From: Halolamina sediminis
GTDB lineage: Archaea > Halobacteriota > Halobacteria > Halobacteriales > Haloferacaceae
Assembly: GCF_001282785.1 (NCBI RefSeq)
Contig: NZ_CVUA01000001.1
Coordinates: 1,116,001-1,180,000, forward strand
Direction of reading: 5' to 3'
Length of the DNA stretch: 64,000 bases
Part shown: piece after piece, positions 50,615-58,717 of the stretch
Numbering within the stretch: the stretch's first letter is position 1
Layout: each line of letters opens with the position of its first letter
The notes under the pieces: model-generated
Database searches by the model: none
What the model was told of the DNA's origin: nothing
The model's input: the letters and a program-made list of their open reading frames with translations, nothing else
Translations under genes and position numbers: made by a program

Positions 50615-51591
50615 GCCTCGGGTGCGGTCTCGACGGTCGGCACCTCGACGGAGTCGAGTACGTCCGAGATCACGACCGCCTTGTCGACGCCGTCGACCTG
50701 TGCCTCCGGCGTGAGCACGAGGCGGTGGGCGAGGGCGGGCTCGGCGACGGCTTTCACGTCGTCCGGAGTGAGGAACTCCCGCGAGCGCAGCGTGGCGTGG
50801 GCGCGGCTGATCTCGAACAGCCGCTGGGTCCCGCGCGGGGAGACGCCGACCTCGACGCGGCGGTCCTCGCGGGTCGCCCGGGTCACGTCGGCGACGTAGT
50901 CGAGCAGGTCCGGGTCGGCGTGGACGTCCTCGGGGACGTGCTGGAGCGTCTCGACCATTCCGTCGTCCAGCACGCGCTCGACGGAGGGCACCTGCTCGGT
51001 CCGGCCGGCGCGGCGGCGGAGCAGTTCGATCTCGCCGTCGCGCTCGGGGTAGCCCATCGAGTCCTTCACCGCGAAGCGGTCGACCTGCGCCTCGGGCAGC
51101 GGGAACGTCCCCTCGCTCTCGACGGGGTTCTGGGTCGCGATCACGATGAAGGGGTCGGGCAGCTCGCGGGTCTCTCCCTCGACGGTGACCTGCCCTTCGG
51201 CCATCGCTTCCAGCAGCGCGGCCTGGGTTTTCGGCGGCGCGCGGTTGATCTCGTCGGCCAGCACGACGTTCGCGAAGATCGGGCCGGGCTGGAACTCGAA
51301 GTCGCCCTCGTTCTCGTGGAACACGTTCGTCCCGGTGATGTCCGCCGGCAGCAGGTCCGGCGTGAACTGGATCCGGGAGAAGGAGAGCCCCAGTGCGGTC
51401 GAGACGCTCTGGGCGGTCAACGTCTTCCCCGTGCCGGGGACGTCTTCAAGCAGGACGTGCCCGCGGGCGAGCACGCCGACGAGGACGGTTTCGAGGAACT
51501 CACGGCGAACGATCACGGCTCCCTCGATGGCGTCGAGCACTGCCTCACAGCGCTCGCCAGCCTCCGAGGCGGAGGGCGTGTCAGTCGTCAT
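50611..51591 (-). CDS. MoxR-type AAA ATPase
   Basis: This 326-residue chaperone-like ATPase has Walker A DVPGTGKTLTAQSVST near residue 55, Walker B NVVLADEINRAPPKTQAAL near residue 110, and the sensor region VIATQNPVESEGTFPLPEAQVDRF. The arginine finger region follows. MoxR proteins assemble or activate partner proteins. The usual neighbours, DUF58 and von Willebrand factor A proteins, are absent here. No operon partner lies directly beside it. Confidence 0.9.
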   Translation of the reverse strand: MTTDTPSASEAGERCEAVLDAIEGAVIVRREFLETVLVGVLARGHVLLEDVPGTGKTLTAQSVSTALGLSFSRIQFTPDLLPADITGTNVFHENEGDFEFQPGPIFANVVLADEINRAPPKTQAALLEAMAEGQVTVEGETRELPDPFIVIATQNPVESEGTFPLPEAQVDRFAVKDSMGYPERDGEIELLRRRAGRTEQVPSVERVLDDGMVETLQHVPEDVHADPDLLDYVADVTRATREDRRVEVGVSPRGTQRLFEISRAHATLRSREFLTPDDVKAVAEPALAHRLVLTPEAQVDGVDKAVVISDVLDSVEVPTVETAPEA

Positions 51592-51676
51592 TCACCCGGT
51601 AGGTCGCGCCGGGGGCCCAAAGTTCCTGCCCCTCACGGCGTCCCCGATCCGGACGCGGGGCCGAGCAATCCGCGGT

Positions 51677-51686
51677 AGCTATTTCG
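51677..51686 (+). promoter_or_regulatory. TATA-like box for the TspO gene
   Basis: AGCTATTTCG is centred about 28 bases before the ATG at 51710. Confidence 0.5.
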
Positions 51687-51709
51687 ATCCCCGAGGTGAA
51701 CGTGCGGGC

Positions 51710-52219
51710 ATGTCGCTCCGAACGTGGCTGGCACGGCTCCCCCGGCGACGTCCGTGGCTCGCGCTCGCGCTGGCGGTCCTGGTCGTCGAGATCGTCGGCG
51801 CGTCGGGCGCGGTGTTCACGGCACAGGGGCTGGGCGCGTGGTACGCCTCCCTCGAACGCCCGGCGGTCGCGCCGCCGAACTGGGTGTTCGGGCCGGTGTG
51901 GACGGCGCTGTTCGCGTCGATGGGCGGCGCCGTCTGGCTCGTCTGGCGCCGCATCGAGTCGGCGACGGGGCCCGCCCGCCTCGCGCTCGGCGTGTTCGCG
52001 GCCCAGTTCGTGTTCAACCTCGCGTGGTCGGCGGTGTTCTTCGGGATGCGGGAGATCGCCGCCGGGCTGGCGGTGATCGGCGTACTCTGGGCGCTGATCG
52101 TCGCGACGATCCGGGCGTTCGACCGCGTCGACCGCCGGGCCGCGGTACTGCTCGTCCCCTACCTCCTGTGGGTGACGTTCGCGGCGTACCTGAACTACCG
52201 GTTCTGGGTACTGAACTGA
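51710..52219 (+). CDS. tspO: TspO/MBR family membrane protein
   Basis: This 169-residue protein has five transmembrane helices. Conserved motifs are WYASLERPAVAPPNWVFGPVWTALFASMGGAVWLVWRR, RLALGVFAAQFVFNLAWSAVFFG and PYLLWVTFAAYLNYRFWVLN, the tryptophan- and proline-rich signature of TspO. The family binds porphyrins and cholesterol-like ligands and is involved in stress or light responses. The chosen ATG removes an upstream out-of-context extension. It is a single gene. Confidence 0.92.
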   Translation: MSLRTWLARLPRRRPWLALALAVLVVEIVGASGAVFTAQGLGAWYASLERPAVAPPNWVFGPVWTALFASMGGAVWLVWRRIESATGPARLALGVFAAQFVFNLAWSAVFFGMREIAAGLAVIGVLWALIVATIRAFDRVDRRAAVLLVPYLLWVTFAAYLNYRFWVLN

Positions 52220-52237
52220 CTCGCGGGAGCCAGCGCG

Positions 52238-53002
52238 CTACCGGTCGAACTCCGGGGTACGACTCTCCCGGAACGCCGCGACGCCCTCCTCGTGGGCGGG
52301 CGTGTCGTACGCAAGCGACTGGAGGGCCGCCTCTCGCTGGAGCCCGTCGCGCCACTGCTGGCCGAGGCTGTCGTGGATCGCCTCCTTCGCGAGCCCGACG
52401 TTCGCGGTCGGTTTGCTCTGCAGTGTTTCGAGCAGCTCGTCGACGCGAGCGTCGAGTTCGTCGCCCGGCACCGCCTCGTTGACGAGATCCATCGCCGCCG
52501 CCTCGTCGGCGCCGACGAGCTCGCCGGTGAACGCGAGCTCCTTCGTCTTCCGGAGGCCGATCAGGTGCGGCAGGATCGCCGTTGCGCCCATGTCGGGGAT
52601 CAGCCCGACGTTGACGAACGAGGCGCCAAAGCGGGCGGACTCGGCGGCGTACGCGAAGTCGGCGACGGCGACCAGCGACAGCCCCGCGCCGACCGCGTCG
52701 CCGTTCACCTTCGCGACGATCGGCACCGGCGCCGAGAGCGCGTTCTCGGCGACGCGGCCGAACGTCGCCTGTACGCGCTCGTACGCCTCCGCGGTCGTCC
52801 AGTCGCGCTCGGCCATCGAATCGATATCGCCCCCGGCGCTGAACGCGTCGCCCTCGCCGGTGATCACGGCGGCGTCGTGGCTCTCGGGGTCGAGGTCCCC
52901 GAACGCGTCCGCCAGTTCGGCGGCGACGTCGGTGGTCATCGCGTTGTACACGTCGGGCCGGTCGAAGGTGATGCGCTTGACTGCGCCGTCGTCGATCTGC
53001 AT
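52238..53002 (-). CDS. paaG: Enoyl-CoA isomerase/hydratase, PaaG-like
   Basis: This 254-residue crotonase-fold protein may isomerise ring-epoxide phenylacetyl-CoA to the oxepin form. The oxyanion-hole segment is SAGGDIDSM at about residues 55-63. At the second catalytic position it has Asp137 in VGLIPDMGATAILP rather than the glutamate of enoyl hydratases. PaaG-type isomerases use an aspartate there. Its location at the edge of the phenylacetate island supports this, although generic enoyl-CoA hydratase remains possible. The ATG at 53002 follows the transcription regulator gene on the same strand. Confidence 0.75.
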   Translation of the reverse strand: MQIDDGAVKRITFDRPDVYNAMTTDVAAELADAFGDLDPESHDAAVITGEGDAFSAGGDIDSMAERDWTTAEAYERVQATFGRVAENALSAPVPIVAKVNGDAVGAGLSLVAVADFAYAAESARFGASFVNVGLIPDMGATAILPHLIGLRKTKELAFTGELVGADEAAAMDLVNEAVPGDELDARVDELLETLQSKPTANVGLAKEAIHDSLGQQWRDGLQREAALQSLAYDTPAHEEGVAAFRESRTPEFDR

Positions 53003-53027
53003 GGGTAGGCCCGGGGCCGGCGGCGCC

Positions 53028-53699
53028 TTAGTTCCCGTCGCTGTGGGCGGAGCGAGGCTCGACGTCGAACACCTGCGAGAACAGCGCGTTCTGTCCGCGC
53101 CTGAGCCGTTCGAGAAAGGCCGACTTGCTGATCCCGATCGCGTCGGCGACCTCGCCGGCTGTGGTCCGGCGCGGGACCGTGAAGTACCCCATCTCGACGG
53201 CGGCCCTGATCGCCTCGGTCTGGGCGGGAGTGAGGTCCCACCGCTCGGCCACGGTGCTGTCCTCCTCCGGGCCGAGTGCGTACACTCGTTCCAGTTCGAC
53301 GCCGACGGTCTCACCGGCGGTCGCCATCACGGCCTGCAGGATCTCTTGGCCGACGACGGCGCCGGTCAGCAGCGCGTCCCCGCGCTCGTAGCGCAGCGAC
53401 TCGACGACGAACCCCGCGCTCACGAGTTCGTGGACGACGCTGCGCTGGAGGGAGAGACAGCGGTAGCTGTGGCGGCCGTCGACGGTCGCCCGATAGAGAT
53501 ATCGAATACGGTCGTCGGCGTCGAGCGCGGCGGTGAACGCCTCGTTCGGCGCCGCGCTGAACCGTAGGAGGACGTTGCCGTCGTCCCGGAGCAGCGGCGG
53601 CGCCACGTCGACGACCGCGTCGGCCGCCCGGGAGGCCTCGGCGAGCGGACAGTCATCGCCCCTGATGCGGAACTCCGCCATCAGGCACTCGTCGATCAT
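53028..53699 (-). CDS. Bat/HTH_10-type transcription regulator of the phenylacetate island
   Basis: This 223-residue protein has an N-terminal sensory half (MIDECLMAEFRIRGDDCPLA) and a C-terminal HTH_10 helix-turn-helix, with LTPAQTEAIRAAVEMGYFTVPRRTTAGEVADAIG at about residues 155-190. This is the haloarchaeal bacterio-opsin-activator group. It is divergent from paaA, and the two share 83 bases with TATA-like elements. It is likely to control the adjoining paa genes, though whether it senses phenylacetyl-CoA or another ligand is not known. Confidence 0.85.
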   Translation of the reverse strand: MIDECLMAEFRIRGDDCPLAEASRAADAVVDVAPPLLRDDGNVLLRFSAAPNEAFTAALDADDRIRYLYRATVDGRHSYRCLSLQRSVVHELVSAGFVVESLRYERGDALLTGAVVGQEILQAVMATAGETVGVELERVYALGPEEDSTVAERWDLTPAQTEAIRAAVEMGYFTVPRRTTAGEVADAIGISKSAFLERLRRGQNALFSQVFDVEPRSAHSDGN

Positions 53700-53720
53700 C
53701 GGCCGAGAGAGGCGCCGGAA

Positions 53721-53731
53721 GTATTTAAAAC
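53721..53731 (-). promoter_or_regulatory. TATA box of the paa regulator gene
   Basis: Minus-strand GTTTTAAATAC is centred about 27 bases before the ATG at 53699. Confidence 0.6.
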
Positions 53732-53749
53732 CCGGCTATAGACTGCCGA

Positions 53750-53760
53750 ACCGGTAAGGT
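53750..53760 (+). promoter_or_regulatory. Weak TATA-like element of paaA
   Basis: ACCGGTAAGGT is centred about 28 bases before the ATG at 53783. Its weakness fits a promoter that needs an activator, perhaps the divergent HTH_10 protein. Confidence 0.35.
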
Positions 53761-53782
53761 CGATCGTCGACAACCAACGACC

Positions 53783-54724
53783 ATGAACATCGAGGAGGTC
53801 AAAGCACAGGCCGGACCGCGCGCGTTCAGCCCGCGGGACGACCTACCCCGGGAGTACCGCGAGGCGGCGACGCGGATGCTCGAGTTCCACGCCAACAGTG
53901 AGATCATGGGCGCGTACTTAGAGCGCCCGTTCATCCGCAAGGCGCCCAGCCTTGAGCGGAAGATGGCGTTCAGCGCCAAGACGCAGGACGAGATCGGCCA
54001 CGGGCAGATGCTCTACCGCGCCGCGGAGTCGCTGGGCATCAAGACCCGCGACGAGATGCTCGAGGACCTCGCCAACGGCGACGGGAAGTTCCTCAACTGC
54101 TTCCACTACCCGATGGAGCGCTACGTCGAGACGCCGATGATCGCCTTCTTCGTCGACGGCGCCGCGATGCGCCGGCAGGCGACGCTGAAGTCCTCCAGTT
54201 GGGAGCCGTACGCCCACGCGATGGACAAGATCTGCTTCGAGGAGGGGATGCACGTCAAACACGGCGAGTCGATCCTGCGGGAGCTGATGAGCGGCTCGAA
54301 GAAGGAACAGGAGATGACCCAGGAGGCGTTCGAGCAGTGGTGGCCCCGCATCCTGCAGTTCTTCGGGCCGACCGACGATCAGAGCACCCACCACGACTTC
54401 GCCGAGCAGGTGGGGCTGAAGACGAAGTCCAACGACGAGCTCCGGAACGCGTTCCTCAACACGTACATGCCCAAAGCCGAGAACTACGGGCTGGAAATCC
54501 CCGACGAGCCGCGCATCCGGGACAACGGCGACGGCACCTACGAGGTCGTGGAGGACGACCTCGACTGGGAGGAGTTCTTCACCGTCTCCAAGAACGAGTA
54601 CGAGGGCAGCAAGCAGCAGATCGAGAGCCGAGCACGGGCACAGGAGGCCGTCCAGTGGGTGCGCGACATGCTGGACGGGCAGTCGACCACCGGGAGCGGC
54701 CCCACGCCGCAGGCGGCTGACTGA
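53783..54724 (+). CDS. paaA: Phenylacetyl-CoA epoxidase catalytic subunit PaaA
   Basis: This 313-residue subunit of the multicomponent monooxygenase adds one oxygen to phenylacetyl-CoA. The ferritin-like four-helix core has the diiron motifs: ExxH in TQDEIGHGQML near residue 72 and the second in CFEEGMHVKHGE near residue 155. N-terminal helices and a substrate-pocket region resemble bacterial PaaA. The gene is first of a five-gene string, followed by paaB after two bases. Export signals are absent, as expected for a cytoplasmic enzyme. Confidence 0.94.
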   Translation: MNIEEVKAQAGPRAFSPRDDLPREYREAATRMLEFHANSEIMGAYLERPFIRKAPSLERKMAFSAKTQDEIGHGQMLYRAAESLGIKTRDEMLEDLANGDGKFLNCFHYPMERYVETPMIAFFVDGAAMRRQATLKSSSWEPYAHAMDKICFEEGMHVKHGESILRELMSGSKKEQEMTQEAFEQWWPRILQFFGPTDDQSTHHDFAEQVGLKTKSNDELRNAFLNTYMPKAENYGLEIPDEPRIRDNGDGTYEVVEDDLDWEEFFTVSKNEYEGSKQQIESRARAQEAVQWVRDMLDGQSTTGSGPTPQAAD

Positions 54725-54726
54725 CC

Positions 54727-55245
54727 ATGATTTGGGAAGTGTTCCGGCAGGGGACGCCCGAGGGCGCCCACGAGCACTGCGGCAACGTCCACGCCCCCGA
54801 TCGGGAGATGGCCAAGCAGTTCTCGGCCATCCAGCACGGTCGGCGCAAGCCGACCCACTCGCTGTGGGTCGCTCCACAGGAGCGGGTCAGCGGCGTCTAC
54901 GGCGACGAAGACGCCGGTACCGTCGACGGCGAGACGGACTGGACGGTGTTCCGGCAAGGGAAGGCAGGCGACTACCACGAGCACTGCGGGCAGGTGACCG
55001 CCGGGAGCGTCGACGACGCGAAAGCGGCAGCCCACGACGCCTTCGGCGATGACGACCCCAACAGCCTCTGGGTAGTTCAGTCGCGCTACGTCGGCGAGAT
55101 CACCGACGAGGACGTCGAGTTCGGCGGCACGACGAACAAGGCGTACCGCTTCGCCCAGACGTACAACGTCGACCCGGCCGCCGAGGAGGTCAAAGCCTCC
55201 GAGAGCGAGCAGATCGAGGCCGAGCGACAGCGGGGTGACAGCTGA
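54727..55245 (+). CDS. paaB: Phenylacetyl-CoA epoxidase subunit PaaB, tandem duplicated
   Basis: This protein is 172 residues, while bacterial PaaB has about 95. Two PaaB-like units are visible. Residues 2-53 begin WEVFRQGTPEGAHEHCGNVHA and end with SLWVAPQERV. Residues 72-120 begin WTVFRQGKAGDYHEHCGQVTAGS and end with SLWVVQSRYVGEI. The shared pattern is W-x-VFRQG...HEHCG...LWV. The C-terminal tail is charged and helical. In bacteria PaaB stabilises the PaaA/PaaC complex as a dimer, so this looks like a fused dimer. It lies between paaA and paaC. Confidence 0.92.
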   Translation: MIWEVFRQGTPEGAHEHCGNVHAPDREMAKQFSAIQHGRRKPTHSLWVAPQERVSGVYGDEDAGTVDGETDWTVFRQGKAGDYHEHCGQVTAGSVDDAKAAAHDAFGDDDPNSLWVVQSRYVGEITDEDVEFGGTTNKAYRFAQTYNVDPAAEEVKASESEQIEAERQRGDS

Positions 55246-56105
55246 TGGCGGCGACCGACGCCGACCTCGGCGCCCCCGACGAACTGAGCGAGCGGGAGCG
55301 CGAGGCCGTCGAGGCCCAGCTGTTCCGGCTCGCCGACGACGAGTACGTCCAGGCCGAGCGCTACACGTTCTGGCAGGTCCGCGCGCCGACGCTGGAGTCG
55401 GATCTCGCGGTCGCGAACAACGCACAGGACGAGCTCGGCCACGCGCGGCTGTGGTACGACGCGATCCAGCAACTGGGCTACTCCGAGGAGTCGCTGCTGT
55501 GGGAGAGCGAGCCCGACGACTTCCAGCACAGCACGCTCGTCGAACTTCCGTTCTCGGAGGGCGACTGGGGCGACGCGATCCTCCGTGGCTACCTGTACGA
55601 CGTGGCCGAGGAGATCCGCCTCGCCGCGCTGGAGGAGTCCAGCTACGAGGCGATCCGCAACCGCACCAGCCGTATCCAGGGCGAGGAGGACTACCACGTC
55701 GAGCACGCGCAGAACTGGCTCCGGCGGATGGCTGACGACGAGGAGGCCAGTCGCCGCGTGCAGGCCGCGCTCGACCGACTCTACCCGTACGCACTGACGC
55801 TGTTCGAGCCGGTCGGGGAGGTCCACGGCGACGGCGACGATGCCGTCGCCGGCGTGGAGGACGACATCGTCGACCTCGGTATCCGCGACGCGACGCTCGA
55901 CGAGATGCGCGCGGAGTGGGCGGAGCGCACGACCGCGTTCCTCACCGATCTCGGCTTCGAAGTGCCGGAGGACGCCGAGCCGGTGACGCCGACGGGGCGG
56001 GACAACGAGCACACCGAGCACTGGCACGACCTTCACGAGGAGATGGTGTCGTCCTACCGCAACCTCGGTCGCCACGAAGCGACCACACTGATGGACGATG
56101 AGTAG
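55245..56105 (+). CDS. paaC: Phenylacetyl-CoA epoxidase subunit PaaC
   Basis: This 286-residue subunit has a ferritin-like fold that forms the heart of the epoxidase with PaaA. The segments AQDELGHARLWYDAIQQLGYSEE near residue 67 and GEEDYHVEHAQNWLRRM near residue 150 match bacterial PaaC. The gene's ATG overlaps the paaB stop by one base. In bacteria PaaC has lost catalytic metal binding and is structural; here the same ExxH-like remnants are seen. Its stop overlaps the paaD start by eight bases. Confidence 0.93.
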   Translation: MAATDADLGAPDELSEREREAVEAQLFRLADDEYVQAERYTFWQVRAPTLESDLAVANNAQDELGHARLWYDAIQQLGYSEESLLWESEPDDFQHSTLVELPFSEGDWGDAILRGYLYDVAEEIRLAALEESSYEAIRNRTSRIQGEEDYHVEHAQNWLRRMADDEEASRRVQAALDRLYPYALTLFEPVGEVHGDGDDAVAGVEDDIVDLGIRDATLDEMRAEWAERTTAFLTDLGFEVPEDAEPVTPTGRDNEHTEHWHDLHEEMVSSYRNLGRHEATTLMDDE

Positions 56106-56550
56106 CGAGCCCGACGGCCCCGAGGAGTTCGACCGCCCGCGGGCCGACCCCGACGCCGGCCCGTGTGGCTACACCGAGTACGAGACCAAGGAGCGAACCA
56201 CCGAGGAGGTGCCCGCCACCGGCGAGGGCGCCGAGGGGCTCGAACGCGAGGTCTGGGCGGCGCTGTACGAGGTCGAGGACCCGGAGATGCCCGTCAGCGT
56301 CGTCGACCTCGGGCTGATCTACGGGCTCGAACTCGACGACGGGGAGGCGACGATCGACATGACGCTGACCTACAGCGGCTGCCCCGCCCGCGAACTGATC
56401 CTCGACGACGTGGCGGAGGCGGCCGAGAGCGTCGACGGCGTCGACGAGGCCGAGGTCCGACTCGTCTGGGCGCCGGACTGGTCGCTCGATCTCGTCACCG
56501 AACAGGGGAAGGAAGCGCTTCGGGAGTTCGGCATCAGCGTGGAGCGATGA
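56098..56550 (+). CDS. paaD: Phenylacetate assembly protein PaaD, DUF59 half
   Basis: This 150-residue protein has a charged N-terminus and a DUF59/MIP18-type domain at about residues 50-140. Motifs are LYEVEDPEMPVSVVDLGLIYG and MTLTYSGCPARELILDDVAEA, with the conserved cysteine. DUF59 proteins help insert metal clusters, and PaaD is needed for epoxidase maturation. Bacterial PaaD ends with a zinc ribbon; here that part is absent and appears as the next gene. Its stop overlaps that ATG. Confidence 0.9.
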   Translation: MSSEPDGPEEFDRPRADPDAGPCGYTEYETKERTTEEVPATGEGAEGLEREVWAALYEVEDPEMPVSVVDLGLIYGLELDDGEATIDMTLTYSGCPARELILDDVAEAAESVDGVDEAEVRLVWAPDWSLDLVTEQGKEALREFGISVER

Positions 56551-56750
56551 GCGACGAACCCACCGCGGGGCCGAGCACGAACTCGCCGGAACCGGACCCA
56601 AGCGTCACGACGAGTGGAGAAACGACGGGTGCGGAGTGTCCGTACTGCGGCTCGGAGAACACCGAGCGCGAACACCCTCGCGGACCGTCGCGCTGCCAGT
56701 CGATTCACTACTGCAACGACTGCCTCCAGCAGTTCAAGAAGTTCGAGTAG
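56547..56750 (+). CDS. Zinc-ribbon protein corresponding to the C-terminus of PaaD
   Basis: This 67-residue protein has a disordered acidic N-terminus and a zinc ribbon with C31/C34 (ECPYCGSEN) and C56/C59 (HYCNDCLQQFKKF). The end CNDCLQQFKKFE is very like the end of bacterial PaaD (C-x2-C-x-pF-FK). It therefore looks like the split-off second half of PaaD. It overlaps paaD by ATGA, which would keep the halves produced together. It should be counted as a paa gene. Confidence 0.85.
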   Translation: MSDEPTAGPSTNSPEPDPSVTTSGETTGAECPYCGSENTEREHPRGPSRCQSIHYCNDCLQQFKKFE

Positions 56751-56759
56751 GGGCGCGGA

Positions 56760-57239
56760 CTACTCCGCGTCTTCGTCGGCGGCGTCCTTCCGCTTGATCA
56801 GGAACTTCATGTCGCCCTCCAGCACCACTGTCTCCTCCTGGTTCTCCATCACGCAGTCGAGCACGACCAGCCCGGCGTCGTCGCGGCTGAGCTCTTTCTT
56901 CTCGGTGACCTCCATCTCCAACTGCAGCGTGTCGCCGATCGTGACGGGGTTCGGGAGGTCCATGTAGTTCATCCCCAGGAACGCGACCGCGGTGCGCTCG
57001 ACGATGCCCGTCCGGTAGACGAAGCCGGTGGCTTGGACGAACGTCATCGGGCCGTGGGCGATGCGCTCGCCGAACTCCTGCTCCTCGGCGTACTCCTTGT
57101 TGGTGTGCAGTTCGGTCCAGTCGCCGCTGAGCGCGGAGTGCATCACGAAGTCCGACTCGGTGACTGTCCGCCCGACGCTGATGAACTCTTCACCGACCTC
57201 GAAGTCCTCGAAGTAGTGCGGTTCGTAGCTGTAGGCCAT
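56760..57239 (-). CDS. MaoC-like enoyl-CoA hydratase
   Basis: This 159-residue protein has a hot-dog fold. The active-site motif is HSALSGDWTELHTNKEYAEEQEFGERIAHGPM at about residues 34-65, with the aspartate and histidine pair of (R)-specific hydratases. It might act after ring cleavage in phenylacetate degradation. It could be the hydratase part of bacterial PaaZ, which fuses a MaoC domain to an aldehyde dehydrogenase; here only the MaoC part is found. A TATA box is 27 bases upstream. Confidence 0.88.
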   Translation of the reverse strand: MAYSYEPHYFEDFEVGEEFISVGRTVTESDFVMHSALSGDWTELHTNKEYAEEQEFGERIAHGPMTFVQATGFVYRTGIVERTAVAFLGMNYMDLPNPVTIGDTLQLEMEVTEKKELSRDDAGLVVLDCVMENQEETVVLEGDMKFLIKRKDAADEDAE

Positions 57240-57260
57240 ACCCCCGGGTTCGCCCAGTCG

Positions 57261-57270
57261 GGATAAATAG
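57261..57270 (-). promoter_or_regulatory. TATA box for the MaoC gene
   Basis: Minus-strand CTATTTATCC is centred about 27 bases before the ATG at 57239. Confidence 0.6.
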
Positions 57271-57294
57271 CTCCCGGAGGCGCCGAGTGGTCCG

Positions 57295-58581
57295 CTACCG
57301 GTGGTCGTAGACGCGCTGGACCTTCCCGACCTCGCTGCGGGCGATGCCGCCGGACTCGACCAGCGTGAGCTCGTCGGGCGTGAACGCGAGCACGTTCTCC
57401 AGCCGTTCGAGGATCTCCTCCTCCAGTTCGACGTGGCCCCGATCCGTCCCCTCGGCGCGCTCGACGGTGAGCTCCATCACGTCGAGGTTCTCCTCGCGGT
57501 CGAGGTCGATGCGGTAGTGGGGCGCGACGCCGTCGATGTCGAGCACCACGTCCTCGATCTCGCTGGGGTAGAGGTTCACGCCACGGACGATCAGCAGGTC
57601 GTCCGCGCGGCCGGTGACGTTGTCCATCCGGACCATCGTCCGCCCGCACTCACACTCCTCGTAGGTGAGCGTCGTCAGGTCGCCGGTCCGGTAGCGCAGG
57701 ACGGGCAGTGCCTCCTTCGACAGCGTCGTGAGCACGAGTTCGCCCTCCTCGCCTTCCTCGACGGGGTCGCCCGTCTGCGGATCGACGACTTCGGGCAGGA
57801 AGCGGTCCTCCCAGATGTGGAGGCCGTCCTGTGCCTCGTGGCACTCGTTCGAGACGCCCGGGCCGACGATCTCGGAGAGCCCGTAGATGTCGATCCCCGT
57901 CACGTTCAGCCGCTGCTCGATCTCCTCACGCATCGGGTCGGTGCAGGGCTCGGCGCCGAAGATCACCGTCGAGATGGGCAGCTCTCGCGGGTCGAGGCCC
58001 ATCTCCTCGGCGGTCTCGGCGAGATAGAGCGCGTAGGAGGGCGTGCAGGTGAACACGTCGCTCTCTAAGTCCCGCATCAGCTCGATCTGGCGTTGGGTCT
58101 GCCCGCCGCCGATGGGGATTACGGTCGCACCCAATTCCTCGACGCCGTAGTGGAGCCCGAGCCCGCCAGTGAACAGCCCGTAGCCGTAGGCGTTCTGGAC
58201 GGTGTCGCCGGACTCGACGCCCGCCGCCGCGAGCGAGCGCGCGACCACCTCGCTCCAGACGTCCACGTCGCCGTCGGTGTAGGCGACGATCTTGGGTTTC
58301 CCCGTCGTCCCGGAAGAGGCGTGAATCCGGCTCACCTCGTCGTCGTCGACGGCGAACAGCCCGTCGGGGTACTCGTCGCGGAAGTCCTCCTTGGTCGTCG
58401 TCGGGAGCTTCCGGACGTCGTCGACACCGTCGATCTCGGCGGGGTCGACGCCCGCTTCGTCCAGCTTCTCGCGGTAGAACGGGACGTTCTCGTAGGCGTT
58501 CTCGACCGTCTCCCGGAGTCGCTCCGCTTGGAGGTCGCGGATCGCCGCGCGGTCGGCGTCCTCTATGGGCTTGTGTACCAT
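57295..58581 (-). CDS. paaK: Phenylacetate-CoA ligase
   Basis: This 428-residue adenylate-forming enzyme activates phenylacetate to phenylacetyl-CoA using ATP and CoA. The P-loop-like motif is RIHASSGTTGKPKIVAYTDGD near residue 93. The C-terminal small domain has LPVLRYRTGDLTTL, then GRTMVRMDNVTGRADDLLIVRGVNLYPSEIEDVVL, which is the hinge. Length and motifs match PaaK. The gene has a strong TATA-like box 27 bases upstream, opposite to the thiolase operon. Confidence 0.94.
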   Translation of the reverse strand: MVHKPIEDADRAAIRDLQAERLRETVENAYENVPFYREKLDEAGVDPAEIDGVDDVRKLPTTTKEDFRDEYPDGLFAVDDDEVSRIHASSGTTGKPKIVAYTDGDVDVWSEVVARSLAAAGVESGDTVQNAYGYGLFTGGLGLHYGVEELGATVIPIGGGQTQRQIELMRDLESDVFTCTPSYALYLAETAEEMGLDPRELPISTVIFGAEPCTDPMREEIEQRLNVTGIDIYGLSEIVGPGVSNECHEAQDGLHIWEDRFLPEVVDPQTGDPVEEGEEGELVLTTLSKEALPVLRYRTGDLTTLTYEECECGRTMVRMDNVTGRADDLLIVRGVNLYPSEIEDVVLDIDGVAPHYRIDLDREENLDVMELTVERAEGTDRGHVELEEEILERLENVLAFTPDELTLVESGGIARSEVGKVQRVYDHR

Positions 58582-58602
58582 AGTCGGGCGCTCGGCCGAC
58601 GA

Positions 58603-58613
58603 GAGTAAAAATC
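58603..58613 (-). promoter_or_regulatory. TATA box for paaK
   Basis: Minus-strand GATTTTTACTC is centred about 27 bases before the ATG at 58581. Confidence 0.6.
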
Positions 58614-58683
58614 ATGATGATCCCGACGCGTCGAAACCCACCGACAGAACGCGGATCGGCGACGATCGCGTGCTCCCACGGGA

Positions 58684-58693
58684 AGGCTTTTCG
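58684..58693 (+). promoter_or_regulatory. TATA-like element of the thiolase operon
   Basis: AGGCTTTTCG is centred about 29 bases before the ATG at 58718. Confidence 0.5.
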
Positions 58694-58717
58694 TCGGACC
58701 GCCGGAATCGTCGTCCC

